From the NCBI GenBank assembly GCA_949987565.1, contig OX465120.1:4459587-4523586 (forward strand): a stretch of DNA of 64,000 nucleotides, in the 5' to 3' direction. Both the position numbers and the translations under genes were made by a program. Below, one piece after another: positions 24,719-38,800 of this stretch. A model generated the notes under the pieces. The model did no database searches. It had not been told where the DNA came from and saw only the letters and a list, made by a program, of their open reading frames with translations. Positions within the stretch are counted from its first letter, which is position 1. The number at the start of each line of letters is the position of its first letter. Source of the DNA: Luidia sarsii (lineage: Eukaryota > Echinodermata > Asteroidea > Paxillosida > Luidiidae).

Positions 24719-26335
24719 GGAGAATAGCCTGAAAGAAAAATAGACTTTGCAGGTTAATATCTACTTTATTATTATCCTGACAAAGCTTAAACTTGTCAAG
24801 CTAACAGGCCTCGAAAAGACCTATCTGTCAGTATTGAAAAATCTGAAATCGAACCTAATATGAAGTTTTTATGATCAAGCAAAGAGAACAAACCTCTGTC
24901 AGCTAGGTAGCTTGTGTGTGCAGAGGGCAGTACACAACAGTCGGTCGGCGGAGTATAGCTGTAAAGAAAAATAGACTTTGCAGGTTAATATCTTCTTTAT
25001 TATTATCCTGACGAAGCTAAAACTTGTCAAGCCAACAGGCCTCGAAAAGACCTATCTGTCAGTATTGACAAATCTGAAATCGAACCTAATATGATGTTTT
25101 TATGATCAAGCAAAGAGAACAAACCTCTGTCAGCTAGGTAGCTTGTGTGTGCAGAGGGCAGTACACAACAGTCGGTCGGCGGAGTATAGCTGTAAAGAAA
25201 AATAGACTTTGCAGGTTAATATCTTCTTTATTATTATCTCTACGACGCTGAAACTTGTCAAGCCAACAGGCCTCGAAAAGACCTATCTGTCAGTATTGAA
25301 AATTCTGAAATCAAACCTAATATGATGTTTTTATGATCAAGCAAAGAGAACAAACCTCTGTCTGCTAGGTAGCTTGTGTGTGCAGAGGGCAGTACACAAC
25401 AGTCGGTCGGCGGAGTATAGCTGTAAAGAAAAATAGACTTTGCAGGTTAATATCTTCTTTATTATTATCTCTACGACGCTGAAACTTGTCAAGCCAACAG
25501 GCCTCGAAAAGACCTATCTGTCAGTATTGAAAAATCTGAAATCGAACCTAATATGATGTTTTTATGATCAAGCAAAGAGAACAAACCTCTGTCAGCTAGG
25601 TAGCTTGTGTGTGCAGAGGGCAGTACACAACAGTCGGTCGGCGGAGTATAGCTGTAAAGAAAAATAGACTTTGCAGGTTAATATCTTCTTTATTATTATC
25701 CTGACGAAGCTGAAACTTGTCAAGCCAACAGGCCTCGAAAAGACCTATCTGTCAGTATTTAAAAATCTGAAATCAAACCTAATATGATGTTTTTATGATC
25801 AAGCAAAGAGAACAAACCTCTGTCAGCTAGGTAGCTTGTGTGTGCAGAGGGCAGTACACAACAGTCGGTCGGCGGAGAATAGCCTGAAAGAAAAATAGAC
25901 TTTGCAGGTTAATATCTACTTTATTATTATCCTGACAAAGCTTAAACTTGTCAAGCTAACAGGCCTTACACAGACCTATCTGTCAGTATTGAAAAATCTG
26001 AAATCGAGCCTAGAATAATGTGTTTATGATCAAGCAAAGAGAACTAACCTCTGTCAGCTAGGTAGCTTGTGTGTGCAGAGGGCAGTACACAACAGTCGGT
26101 CGGCGGAGTATAGCTGTAAAGAAAAATAGACTTTGCAGGTTAATATCTTCTTTATTATTATCTCTACGACGCTGAAACTTGTCAAGCCAACAGGCCTCGA
26201 AAAGACCAATCTGTCAGTATTGAAAAATCTGAAATCGAACCTAATATGATGTTTTTATGATCAAGCAAAGAGAACAAACCTCTGTCAGCTAGGTAGCTTG
26301 TGTGTGCAGAGGGCAGTACACAACAGTCGGTCGGC
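24719..26335 (+). repeat. 7-mer tandem, copy 2 (monomers 108-114)
   Basis: Monomer order: Cc Ac Bs B At C Bn; 1617 bp. It repeats copy 1, including GAAGTTTTT and GAAAATTCTG. Only the last unit differs (Bn, not B). Sharing of otherwise rare markers points to a recent duplication. The same run Cc Ac Bs B At C Bn returns once at 156-162 without the GAAGTTTTT mark. Confidence 0.93.
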
Positions 26336-27259
26336 GGAGTATAGCTGTAAAGAAAAATAGACTTTGCAGGTTAATATCTTCTTTATTATTATCCTGACGA
26401 AGCTAAAACTTGTCAAGCCAACAGGCCTCGAAAAGACCTATCTGTCAGTATTGAAAAATCTGAAATCGAACCTAATATGATGTTTTTATGATCAAGCAAA
26501 GAGAACAAACCTCTGTCAGCTAGGTAGCTTGTGTGTGCAGAGGGCAGTACACAACAGTCGGTCGGCGGAGAATAGCCTGAAAGAAAAATAGACTTTGCAG
26601 GTTAATATCTACTTTATTATTATCCTGACAAAGCTTAAACTTGTCAAGCTAACAGGCCTTACACAGACCTATCTGTCAGTATTGAAAAATCTGAAATCGA
26701 GCCTAGAATAATGTGTTTATGATCAAGCAAAGAGAACTAACCTCTGTCAGCTAGGTAGCTTGTGTGTGCAGAGGGCAGTACACAACAGTCGGTCGGCGGA
26801 GTATAGCTGTAAAGAAAAATAGACTTTGCAGGTTAATATCTTCTTTATTATTATCTCTACGACGCTGAAACTTGTCAAGCCAACAGGCCTCGAAAAGACC
26901 AATCTGTCAGTATTGAAAAATCTGAAATCGAACCTAATATGATGTTTTTATGATCAAGCAAAGAGAACAAACCTCTGTCAGCTAGGTAGCTTGTGTGTGC
27001 AGAGGGCAGTACACAACAGTCGGTCGGCGGAGTATAGCTGTAAAGAAAAATAGACTTTGCAGGTTAATATCTTCTTTATTATTATCCTGACGAAGCTAAA
27101 ACTTGTCAAGCCAACAGGCCTCGAAAAGACCTATCTGTCAGTATTGAAAAATCTGAAATCGAACCTAATATGATGTTTTTATGATCAAGCAAAGAGAACA
27201 AACCTCTGTCAGCTAGGTAGCTTGTGTGTGCAGAGGGCAGTACACAACAGTCGGTCGGC
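25874..27259 (+). repeat. Trimer tandem C Bn A, two copies (monomers 113-118)
   Basis: C Bn A (693 bp) occurs twice in a row, as monomers 113-115 and 116-118. The same doublet is found at 161-166, so the trimer duplication is older than the large segment duplication that holds both. Confidence 0.9.
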
Positions 27260-30200
27260 GGAGTATAGCTGTAAAGAAAAATAGACTTTGCAGGTTAATA
27301 TCTTCTTTATTATTATCTCTACGACGCTGAAACTTGTCAAGCCAACAGGCCTCGAAAAGACCTATCTGTCAGTATTGAAAAATCTGAAATCGAACCTAAT
27401 ATGATGTTTTTATGATCAAGCAAAGAGAACAAACCTCTGTCAGCTAAGTAGCTTGTGTGTGCAGAGGGCAGTACACAGCAGTCGGTCGGCGGAGTATAGC
27501 TGTAAAGAAAAATAGACTTTGCAGGTTAATATCTTCTTTATTATTATCTCTACGACGCTGAAACTTGTCAAGTCAACAGGCCTCGAAAACACCTATCTGT
27601 CAGTATTGAAAAATCTGAAATCGAACCTAATATGATGTTTTTATGATCAAGCAAAGAGAACAAACCTCTGTCAGCTAGGTAGCTTGTGTGTGCAGAGGGC
27701 AGTACACAACAGTCGGTCGGCGGAGTATAGCTGTAAAGAAAAATAGAATTTGCAGGTTAATATCTTCTTTATTATTATCTCTACGACGCTGAAACTTGTC
27801 AAGCCAACAGGCCTCGAAAAGACCTATCTGTCAGTATTGAAAAATCTGAAATCGAACCTAATATGATGTTTTTATGATCAAGCAAAGAGAACAAAGCTCT
27901 GTCAGCTAGGTAGCTTGTGTGTGCAGAGGGCAGAACACAACAGTCGGTCGGCGGAGTATAGCTGTAAAGAAAAATAGACTTTGCAGGTTAATATCTTCTT
28001 TATTATTATCTCTACGACGCTAAAACTTGTCAAGCCAACAGGCCTCGAAAAGACCTATCTGTCAGTATTGAAAAATCTGAAATCGAACCTAATATGATGT
28101 TTTTTATGATCAAGCAAAGACAACAAACCTCTGTCAGCTAGGTAGCTTGTGTGTGCAGAGGGCAGTACACAACAGTCGGTCGGCGGAGTATAGCTGTAAA
28201 GAAAAATAGACTTTGCAGGTTAATATCTTCTTTATTATTATCCTGACGAAGCTAAAACTTGTCAAGCCAACAGGCCTCGAAAAGACCTATCTGTCAGTAT
28301 TGAAAAATCTGAAATCGAACCTAATATGATGTTTTTATGATCAAGCAAAGAGAACAAACCTCTGTCAGCTAGGTAGCTTGTGTGTGCAGAGGGCAGTACA
28401 CAACAGTCGGTCGGCGGAGTATAGCTGTAAAGAAAAATAGACTTTGCAGGTTAATATCTTCTTTATTATTATCCTGACGAAGCTAAAACTTGTCAAGCCA
28501 ACAGGCCTCGAAAAGACCTATCTGTCAGTATTGAAAAATCTGAAATCGAACCTAATATGATGTTTTTATGATCAAGCAAAGAGAACAAACCTCTGTCAGC
28601 TAGGTAGCTTGTGTGTGCAGAGGGCAGTACACAACAGTCGGTCGGCGGAGTATAGCTGTAAAGAAAAATAGACTTTGCAGGTTAATATCTTCTTTATTAT
28701 TATCTCTACGACGCTGAAACTTGTCAAGCCAACAGGCCTCGAAAAGACCTATCTGTCAGTATTGAAAAATCTGAAATCGAACCTAATATGATGTTTTTAT
28801 GATCAAGCAAAGAGAACAAAGCTCTGTCAGCTAGGTAGCTTGTGTGTGCAGAGGGCAGTACACAACAGTCGGTCGGCGGAGTATAGCTGTAAAGAAAAAT
28901 AGACTTTGCAGGTTAATATCTTCTTTATTATTATCCTGACGAAGCTAAAACTTGTCAAGCCAACAGGCTTCGAAAAGACCTATCTGTCAGTATTGAAAAA
29001 TCTGAAATCGAACCTAATATGATGTTTTTATGATCAAGCAAAGAGAACAAACCTCTGTCAGCTAGGTAGCTTGTGTGTGCAGAGGGCAGTACACAACAGT
29101 CGGTCGGCGGAGAATAGCCTGAAAGAAAAATAGACTTTGCAGGTTAATATCTACTTTATTATTATCCTGACAAAGCTTAAACTTGTCAAGCTAACAGGCC
29201 TTGAAAAGACCTATCTGTCAGTATTGAAAAATCTGAAATCGAACCTAATATGATGTTTTTATGATCAAGCAAAGAGAACAAACCTCTGTCAGCTAGGTAG
29301 CTTGTGTGTGCAGAGGGCAGTACACAACAGTCGGTCGGCGGAGTATAGCTGTAAAGAAAAATAGACTTTGCAGGTTAATATCTTCTTTATTATTATCCTG
29401 ACGAAGCTAAAACTTGTCAAGCCAACAGGCCTCGAAAAGACCTATCTGTCAGTATTGACAAATCTGAAATCGAACCTAATATGATGTTTTTATGATCAAG
29501 CAAAGAGAACAAACCTCTGTCAGCTAGGTAGCTTGTGTGTGCAGAGGGCAGTACACAACAGTCGGTCGGCGGAGTATAGCTGTAAAGAAAAATAGACTTT
29601 GCAGGTTAATATCTTCTTTATTATTATCTCTACGACGCTGAAACTTGTCAAGCCAACAGGCCTCGAAAAGACCTATCTGTCAGTATTGAAAAATCTGAAA
29701 TCAAACCTAATATGATGTTTTTATGATCAAGCAAAGAGAACAAACCTCTGTCTGCTAGGTAGCTTGTGTGTGCAGAGGGCAGTACACAACAGTCGGTCGG
29801 CGGAGTATAGCTGTAAAGAAAAATAGACTTTGCAGGTTAATATCTTCTTTATTATTATCTCTACGACGCTGAAACTTGTCAAGCCAACAGGCCTCGAAAA
29901 GACCTATCTGTCAGTATTGAAAAATCTGAAATCGAACCTAATATGATGTTTTTATGATCAAGCAAAGAGAACAAACCTCTGTCAGCTAGGTAGCTTGTGT
30001 GTGCAGAGGGCAGTACACAACAGTCGGTCGGCGGAGTATAGCTGTAAAGAAAAATAGACTTTGCAGGTTAATATCTTCTTTATTATTATCCTGACGAAGC
30101 TGAAACTTGTCAAGCCAACAGGCCTCGAAAAGACCTATCTGTCAGTATTGAAAAATCTGAAATCGAACCTAATATGATGTTTTTATGATCAAGCAAAGAG

Positions 30201-30725
30201 AACAAACCTCTGTCAGCTAGGTAGCTTGTGTGTGCAGAGGGCAGTACACAACAGTCGGTCGGCGGAGTATAGCTGTAAAGAAAAATAGACTTTGCAGGTT
30301 AATATCTTCTTTATTATTATCCTGACGAAGCTAAAACTTGTCAAGCCAACAGGCCTCGAAAAGACCTATCTGTCAGTATTGAAAAATCTGAAATCGAACC
30401 TAATATGATGTTTTTATGATCAAGCAAAGAGAACAAACCTCTGTCAGCTAGGTAGCTTGTGTGTGCAGAGGGCAGTACACAACAGTCGGTCGGCGGAGTA
30501 TAGCTGTAAAGAAAAATAGACTTTGCAGGTTAATATCTTCTTTATTATTATCTCTACGACGCTGAAACTTGTCAAGCCAACAGGCCTCGAAAAGACCTAT
30601 CTGTCAGTATTGAAAAATCTGAAATCGAACCTAATATGATGTTTTTATGATCAAGCAAAGAGAACAAACCTCTGTCAGCTAGGTAGCTTGTGTGTGCAGA
30701 GGGCAGTACACAACAGTCGGTCGGC
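27260..30725 (+). repeat. Monomers 119-133
   Basis: Monomer order: Br B Bkf D A A Bk A Cc Ac Bs B Ag A B. Monomer 120 has the paired private changes AAGTCAACAGG and AAAACACC, which recur in monomer 168, there joined to the r marks that are here on monomer 119. That reshuffling implies an exchange between neighbouring B units. Monomer 127 has CCTTG at 91-95, either a CpG transition or a chimera junction slightly to the right of that in other Cc units. Confidence 0.88.
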
Positions 30726-33700
30726 GGAGTATAGCTGTAAAGAAAAATAGACTTTGCAGGTTAATATCTTCTTTATTATTATCTCTACGACGCTGAAACT
30801 TGTCAAGCCAACAGGCCTCGAAAAGACCTATCTGTCAGTATTGAAAAATCTGAAATCGAACCTAATATGATGTTTTTATGATCAAGCAAAGAGAACAAAC
30901 CTCTGTCAGCTAAGTAGCTTGTGTGTGCAGAGGGCAGTACACAGCAGTCGGTCGGCGGAGTATAGCTGTAAAGAAAAATAGACTTTGCAGGTTAATATCT
31001 TCTTTATTATTATCCTGACGAAGCTAAAACTTGTCAAGCCAACAGGCCTCGAAAAGACCTATCTGTCAGTATTGAAAAATCTGAAATCGAACCTAATATG
31101 ATGTTTTTATGATCAAGCAAAGAGAACAAACCTCTGTCTGCTAGGTAGCTTGTGTGTGCAGAGGGCAGTACACAACAGTCGGTCGGCGGAGTATAGCTGT
31201 AAAGAAAAATAGACTTTGCAGGTTAATATCTTCTTTATTATTATCCTGACGAAGCTAAAACTTGTCAAGCCAACAGGCCTCGAAAAGACCTATCTGTCAG
31301 TATTGAAAAATCTGAAATCGAACCTAATATGATGTTTTTATGATCAAGCAAAGAGAACAAACCTCTGTCAGCTAGGTAGCTTGTGTGTGCAGAGGGCAGT
31401 ACACAACAGTCGGTCGGCGGAGTATAGCTGTAAAGAAAAATAGACTTTGCAGGTTAATATCTTCTTTATTATTATCTCTACGACGCTGAAACTTGTCAAG
31501 CCAACAGGCCTCGAAAAGACCTATCTGTCAGTATTGAAAAATCTGAAATCGAACCTAATATGATGTTTTTATGATCAAGCAAAGAGAACAAACCTCTGTC
31601 AGCTAGGTAGCTTGTGTGTGCAGAGGGCAGTACACAACAGTCGGTCGGCGGAGTATAGCTGTAAAGAAAAATAGACTTTGCAGGTTAATATCTTCTTTAT
31701 TATTATCCTGACGAAGCTGAAACTTGTCAAGCCAACAGGCCTCGAAAAGACCTATCTGTCAGTATTGAAAAATCTGAAATCGAACCTAATATGATGTTTT
31801 TATGATCAAGCAAAGAGAACAAACCTCTGTCAGCTAGGTAGCTTGTGTGTGCAGAGGGCAGTACACAACAGTCGGTCGGCGGAGTATAGCTGTAAAGAAA
31901 AATAGACTTTGCAGGTTAATATCTTCTTTATTATTATCTCTACGACGCTGAAACTTGTCAAGCCAACAGGCCTCGAAAAGACCTATCTGTCAGTATTGAA
32001 AAATCTGAAATCGAACCTAATATGATGTTTTTATGATCAAGCAAAGAGAACAAACCTCTGTCAGCTAAGTAGCTTGTGTGTGCAGAGGGCAGTACACAGC
32101 AGTCGGTCGGCGGAGTATAGCTGTAAAGAAAAATAGACTTTGCAGGTTAATATCTTCTTTATTATTATCCTGACGAAGCTAAAACTTGTCAAGCCAACAG
32201 GCCTCGAAAAGACCTATCTGTCAGTATTGAAAAATCTGAAATCGAACCTAATATGATGTTTTTATGATCAAGCAAAGAGAACAAACCTCTGTCTGCTAGG
32301 TAGCTTGTGTGTGCAGAGGGCAGTACACAACAGTCGGTCGGCGGAGTATAGCTGTAAAGAAAAATAGACTTTGCAGGTTAATATCTTCTTTATTATTATC
32401 CTGACGAAGCTAAAACTTGTCAAGGCAACAGGCCTCGAAAAGACCTATCTGTCAGTATTGAAAAATCTGAAATCGAACCTAATATGATGTTTTTATGATC
32501 AAGCAAAGAGAACAAACCTCTGTCAGCTAGGTAGCTTGTGTGTGCAGAGGGCAGTACACAACAGTCGGTCGGCGGAGTATAGCTGTAAAGAAAAATAGAC
32601 TTTGCAGGTTAATATCTTCTTTATTATTATCTCTACGACGCTGAAACTTGTCAAGCCAACAGGCCTCGAAAAGACCTATCTGTCAGTATTGAAAAATCTG
32701 AAATCGAACCTAATATGATGTTTTCATGATCAAGCAAAGAGAACAAAGCTCTGTCAGCTAGGTAGCTTGTGTGTGCAGAGGGCAGTACACAACAGTCGGT
32801 CGGCGGAGTATAGCTGTAAAGAAAAATAGACTTTGCAGGTTAATATCTTCTTTATTATTATCTCTACGACGCTGAAACTTGTCAAGCCAACAGGCCTCGA
32901 AAAGACCTATCTGTCAGTATTGAAAAATCTGAAATCGAACCTAATATGATGTTTTTATGATCAAGCAAAGAGAACAAACCTCTGTCAGCTAAGTAGCTTG
33001 TGTGTGCAGAGGGCAGTACACAGCAGTCGGTCGGCGGAGTATAGCTGTAAAGAAAAATAGACTTTGCAGGTTAATATCTTCTTTATTATTATCCTGACGA
33101 AGCTAAAACTTGTCAAGCCAACAGGCCTCGAAAAGACCTATCTGTCAGTATTGAAAAATCTGAAATCGAACCTAATATGATGTTTTTATGATCAAGCAAA
33201 GAGAACAAACCTCTGTCAGCTAGGTAGCTTGTGTGTGCAGAGGGCAGTACACAACAGTCGGTCGGCGGAGTATAGCTGTAAAGAAAAATAGACTTTGCAG
33301 GTTAATATCTTCTTTATTATTATCTCTACGACGCTGAAACTTGTCAAGCCAACAGGCCTCGAAAAGACCTATCTGTCAGTATTGAAAAATCTGAAATCAA
33401 ACCTAATATGATGTTTTTATGATCAAGCAAAGAGAACAAACCTCTGTCTGCTAGGTAGCTTGTGTGTGCAGAGGGCAGTACACAACAGTCGGTCGGCGGA
33501 GTATAGCTGTAAAGAAAAATAGACTTTGCAGGTTAATATCTTCTTTATTATTATCTCTACGACGCTGAAACTTGTCAAGCCAACAGGCCTCGAAAAGACC
33601 TATCTGTCAGTATTGAAAAATCTGAAATCGAACCTAATATGATGTTTTTATGATCAAGCAAAGAGAACAAACCTCTGTCAGCTAGGTAGCTTGTGTGTGC

Positions 33701-34883
33701 AGAGGGCAGTACACAACAGTCGGTCGGCGGAGTATAGCTGTAAAGAAAAATAGACTTTGCAGGTTAATATCTTCTTTATTATTATCTCTACGACGCTGAA
33801 ACTTGTCAAGCCAACAGGCCTCGAAAAGACCTATCTGTCAGTATTGAAAAATCTGAAATCGAACCTAATATGATGTTTTTATGATCAAGCAAAGAGAACA
33901 AACCTCTGTCAGCTAGGTAGCTTGTGTGTGCAGAGGGCAGTACACAACAGTCGGTCGGCGGAGTATAGCTGTAAAGAAAAATAGACTTTGCAGGTTAATA
34001 TCTTCTTTATTATTATCCTGACGAAGCTGAAACTTGTCAAGCCAACAGGCCTCGAAAAGACCTATCTGTCAGTATTGAAAAATCTGAAATCGAACCTAAT
34101 ATGATGTTTTTATGATCAAGCAAAGAGAACAAACCTCTGTCAGCTAGGTAGCTTGTATGTGCAGAGGGCAGTACACAACAGTCGGTCGGCGGAGTATAGC
34201 TGTAAAGAAAAATAGACTTTGCAGGTTAATATCTTCTTTATTATTATCCTGACGAAGCTAAAACTTGTCAAGCCAACAGGCCTCGAAAAGACCTATCTGT
34301 CAGTATTGAAAAATCTGAAATCGAACCTAATATGATGTTTTTATGATCAAGCAAAGAGAACAAACCTCTGTCAGCTAGGTAGCTTGTGTGTGCAGAGGGC
34401 AGTACACAACAGTCGGTCGGCGGAGTATAGCTGTAAAGAAAAATAGACTTTGCAGGTTAATATCTTCTTTATTATTATCTCTACGACGCTGAAACTTGTC
34501 AAGCCAACAGGCCTCGAAAAGACCTATCTGTCAGTATTGAAAAATCTGAAATCGAACCTAATATGATGTTTTTATGATCAAGCAAAGAGAACAAACCTCT
34601 GTCAGCTAGGTAGCTTGTGTGTGCAGAGGGCAGTACACAACAGTCGGTCGGCGGAGTATAGCTGTAAAGAAAAATAGACTTTGCAGGTTAATATCTTCTT
34701 TATTATTATCTCTACGACGCTGAAACTTGTCAAGCCAACAGGCCTCGAAAAGACCTATCTGTCAGTATTGAAAAATCTGAAATCGAACCTAATATGATGT
34801 TTTTATGATCAAGCAAAGAGAACAAACCTCTGTCAGCTAGGTAGCTTGTGTGTGCAGAGGGCAGTACACAACAGTCGGTCGGC
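30726..34883 (+). repeat. 18-mer block, third copy (monomers 134-151)
   Basis: Monomer order matches 83-100 type for type; length 4158 bp. It lies 11782 bp (51 monomers plus 1 bp) to the right of the second copy. Private changes (CAAGGCAAC in 141, TTTTCATG in 142, CTTGTATGTGC in 148) are later point mutations. Confidence 0.93.
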
Positions 34884-35807
34884 GGAGTATAGCTGTAAAG
34901 AAAAATAGACTTTGCAGGTTAATATCTTCTTTATTATTATCCTGACGAAGCTGAAACTTGTCAAGCCAACAGGCCTCGAAAAGACCTATCTGTCAGTATT
35001 GAAAAATCTGAAATCGAACCTAATATGATGTTTTTATGATCAAGCAAAGAGAACAAACCTCTGTCAGCTAGGTAGCTTGTGTGTGCAGAGGGCAGTACAC
35101 AACAGTCGGTCGGCGGAGTATAGCTGTAAAGAAAAATAGACTTTGCAGGTTAATATCTTCTTTATTATTATCCTGACGAAGCTAAAACTTGTCAAGCCAA
35201 CAGGCCTCGAAAAGACCTATCTGTCAGTATTGAAAAATCTGAAATCGAACCTAATATGATGTTTTTATGATCAAGCAAAGAGAACAAACCTCTGTCAGCT
35301 AGGTAGCTTGTGTGTGCAGAGGGCAGTACACAACAGTCGGTCGGCGGAGTATAGCTGTAAAGAAAAATAGACTTTGCAGGTTAATATCTTCTTTATTATT
35401 ATCTCTACGACGCTGAAACTTGTCAAGCCAACAGGCCTCGAAAAGACCTATCTGTCAGTATTGAAAAATCTGAAATCGAACCTAATATGATGTTTTTATG
35501 ATCAAGCAAAGAGAACAAACCTCTGTCAGCTAGGTAGCTTGTGTGTGCAGAGGGCAGTACACAACAGTCGGTCGGCGGAGTATAGCTGTAAAGAAAAATA
35601 GACTTTGCAGGTTAATATCTTCTTTATTATTATCTCTACGACGCTGAAACTTGTCAAGCCAACAGGCCTCGAAAAGACCTATCTGTCAGTATTGAAAAAT
35701 CTGAAATCGAACCTAATATGATGTTTTTATGATCAAGCAAAGAGAACAAACCTCTGTCAGCTAGGTAGCTTGTGTGTGCAGAGGGCAGTACACAACAGTC
35801 GGTCGGC
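34884..35807 (+). repeat. 4-mer extension Ag A B B (monomers 152-155)
   Basis: These four units (924 bp) repeat the last four of the preceding block, Ag A B B (148-151). The other copies of the block lack this addition, so it is a local tandem gain. Confidence 0.85.
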
Positions 35808-38800
35808 GGAGAATAGCCTGAAAGAAAAATAGACTTTGCAGGTTAATATCTACTTTATTATTATCCTGACAAAGCTTAAACTTGTCAAGCTAACAGGCCT
35901 CGAAAAGACCTATCTGTCAGTATTGAAAAATCTGAAATCGAACCTAATATGATGTTTTTATGATCAAGCAAAGAGAACAAACCTCTGTCAGCTAGGTAGC
36001 TTGTGTGTGCAGAGGGCAGTACACAACAGTCGGTCGGCGGAGTATAGCTGTAAAGAAAAATAGACTTTGCAGGTTAATATCTTCTTTATTATTATCCTGA
36101 CGAAGCTAAAACTTGTCAAGCCAACAGGCCTCGAAAAGACCTATCTGTCAGTATTGACAAATCTGAAATCGAACCTAATATGATGTTTTTATGATCAAGC
36201 AAAGAGAACAAACCTCTGTCAGCTAGGTAGCTTGTGTGTGCAGAGGGCAGTACACAACAGTCGGTCGGCGGAGTATAGCTGTAAAGAAAAATAGACTTTG
36301 CAGGTTAATATCTTCTTTATTATTATCTCTACGACGCTGAAACTTGTCAAGCCAACAGGCCTCGAAAAGACCTATCTGTCAGTATTGAAAATTCTGAAAT
36401 CAAACCTAATATGATGTTTTTATGATCAAGCAAAGAGAACAAACCTCTGTCTGCTAGGTAGCTTGTGTGTGCAGAGGGCAGTACACAACAGTCGGTCGGC
36501 GGAGTATAGCTGTAAAGAAAAATAGACTTTGCAGGTTAATATCTTCTTTATTATTATCTCTACGACGCTGAAACTTGTCAAGCCAACAGGCCTCGAAAAG
36601 ACCTATCTGTCAGTATTGAAAAATCTGAAATCGAACCTAATATGATGTTTTTATGATCAAGCAAAGAGAACAAACCTCTGTCAGCTAGGTAGCTTGTGTG
36701 TGCAGAGGGCAGTACACAACAGTCGGTCGGCGGAGTATAGCTGTAAAGAAAAATAGACTTTGCAGGTTAATATCTTCTTTATTATTATCCTGACGAAGCT
36801 GAAACTTGTCAAGCCAACAGGCCTCGAAAAGACCTATCTGTCAGTATTTAAAAATCTGAAATCAAACCTAATATGATGTTTTTATGATCAAGCAAAGAGA
36901 ACAAACCTCTGTCAGCTAGGTAGCTTGTGTGTGCAGAGGGCAGTACACAACAGTCGGTCGGCGGAGAATAGCCTGAAAGAAAAATAGACTTTGCAGGTTA
37001 ATATCTACTTTATTATTATCCTGACAAAGCTTAAACTTGTCAAGCTAACAGGCCTTACACAGACCTATCTGTCAGTATTGAAAAATCTGAAATCGAGCTT
37101 AGAATAATGTGTTTATGATCAAGCAAAGAGAACTAACCTCTGTCAGCTAGGTAGCTTGTGTGTGCAGAGGGCAGTACACAACAGTCGGTCGGCGGAGTAT
37201 AGCTGTAAAGAAAAATAGACTTTGCAGGTTAATATCTTCTTTATTATTATCTCTACGACGCTGAAACTTGTCAAGCCAACAGGCCTCGAAAAGACCAATC
37301 TGTCAGTATTGAAAAATCTGAAATCGAACCTAATATGATGTTTTTATGATCAAGCAAAGAGAACAAACCTCTGTCAGCTAGGTAGCTTGTGTGTGCAGAG
37401 GGCAGTACACAACAGTCGGTCGGCGGAGTATAGCTGTAAAGAAAAATAGACTTTGCAGGTTAATATCTTCTTTATTATTATCCTGACGAAGCTAAAACTT
37501 GTCAAGCCAACAGGCCTCGAAAAGACCTATCTGTCAGTATTGAAAAATCTGAAATCGAACCTAATATGATGTTTTTATGATCAAGCAAAGAGAACAAACC
37601 TCTGTCAGCTAGGTAGCTTGTGTGTGCAGAGGGCAGTACACAACAGTCGGTCGGCGGAGAATAGCCTGAAAGAAAAATAGACTTTGCAGGTTAATATCTA
37701 CTTTATTATTATCCTGACAAAGCTTAAACTTGTCAAGCTAACAGGCCTTACACAGACCTATCTGTCAGTATTGAAAAATCTGAAATCGAGCCTAGAATAA
37801 TGTGTTTATGATCAAGCAAAGAGAACTAACCTCTGTCAGCTAGGTAGCTTGTGTGTGCAGAGGGCAGTACACAACAGTCGGTCGGCGGAGTATAGCTGTA
37901 AAGAAAAATAGACTTTGCAGGTTAATATCTTCTTTATTATTATCTCTACGACGCTGAAACTTGTCAAGCCAACAGGCCTCGAAAAGACCAATCTGTCAGT
38001 ATTGAAAAATCTGAAATCGAACCTAATATGATGTTTTTATGATCAAGCAAAGAGAACAAACCTCTGTCAGCTAGGTAGCTTGTGTGTGCAGAGGGCAGTA
38101 CACAACAGTCGGTCGGCGGAGTATAGCTGTAAAGAAAAATAGACTTTGCAGGTTAATATCTTCTTTATTATTATCCTGACGAAGCTAAAACTTGTCAAGC
38201 CAACAGGCCTCGAAAAGACCTATCTGTCAGTATTGAAAAATCTGAAATCGAACCTAATATGATGTTTTTATGATCAAGCAAAGAGAACAAACCTCTGTCA
38301 GCTAGGTAGCTTGTGTGTGCAGAGGGCAGTACACAACAGTCGGTCGGCGGAGTATAGCTGTAAAGAAAAATAGACTTTGCAGGTTAATATCTTCTTTATT
38401 ATTATCTCTACGACGCTGAAACTTGTCAAGCCAACAGGCCTCGAAAAGACCTATCTGTCAGTATTGAAAAATCTGAAATCGAACCTAATATGATGTTTTT
38501 ATGATCAAGCAAAGAGAACAAACCTCTGTCAGCTAGGTAGCTTGTGTGTGCAGAGGGCAGTACACAACAGTCGGTCGGCGGAGTATAGCTGTAAAGAAAA
38601 ATAGACTTTGCAGGTTAATATCTTCTTTATTATTATCTCTACGACGCTGAAACTTGTCAAGTCAACAGGCCTCGAAAACACCTATCTGTCAGTATTGAAA
38701 AATCTGAAATCGAACCTAATATGATGTTTTTATGATCAAGCAAAGAGAACAAACCTCTGTCAGCTAAGTAGCTTGTGTGTGCAGAGGGCAGTACACAGCA

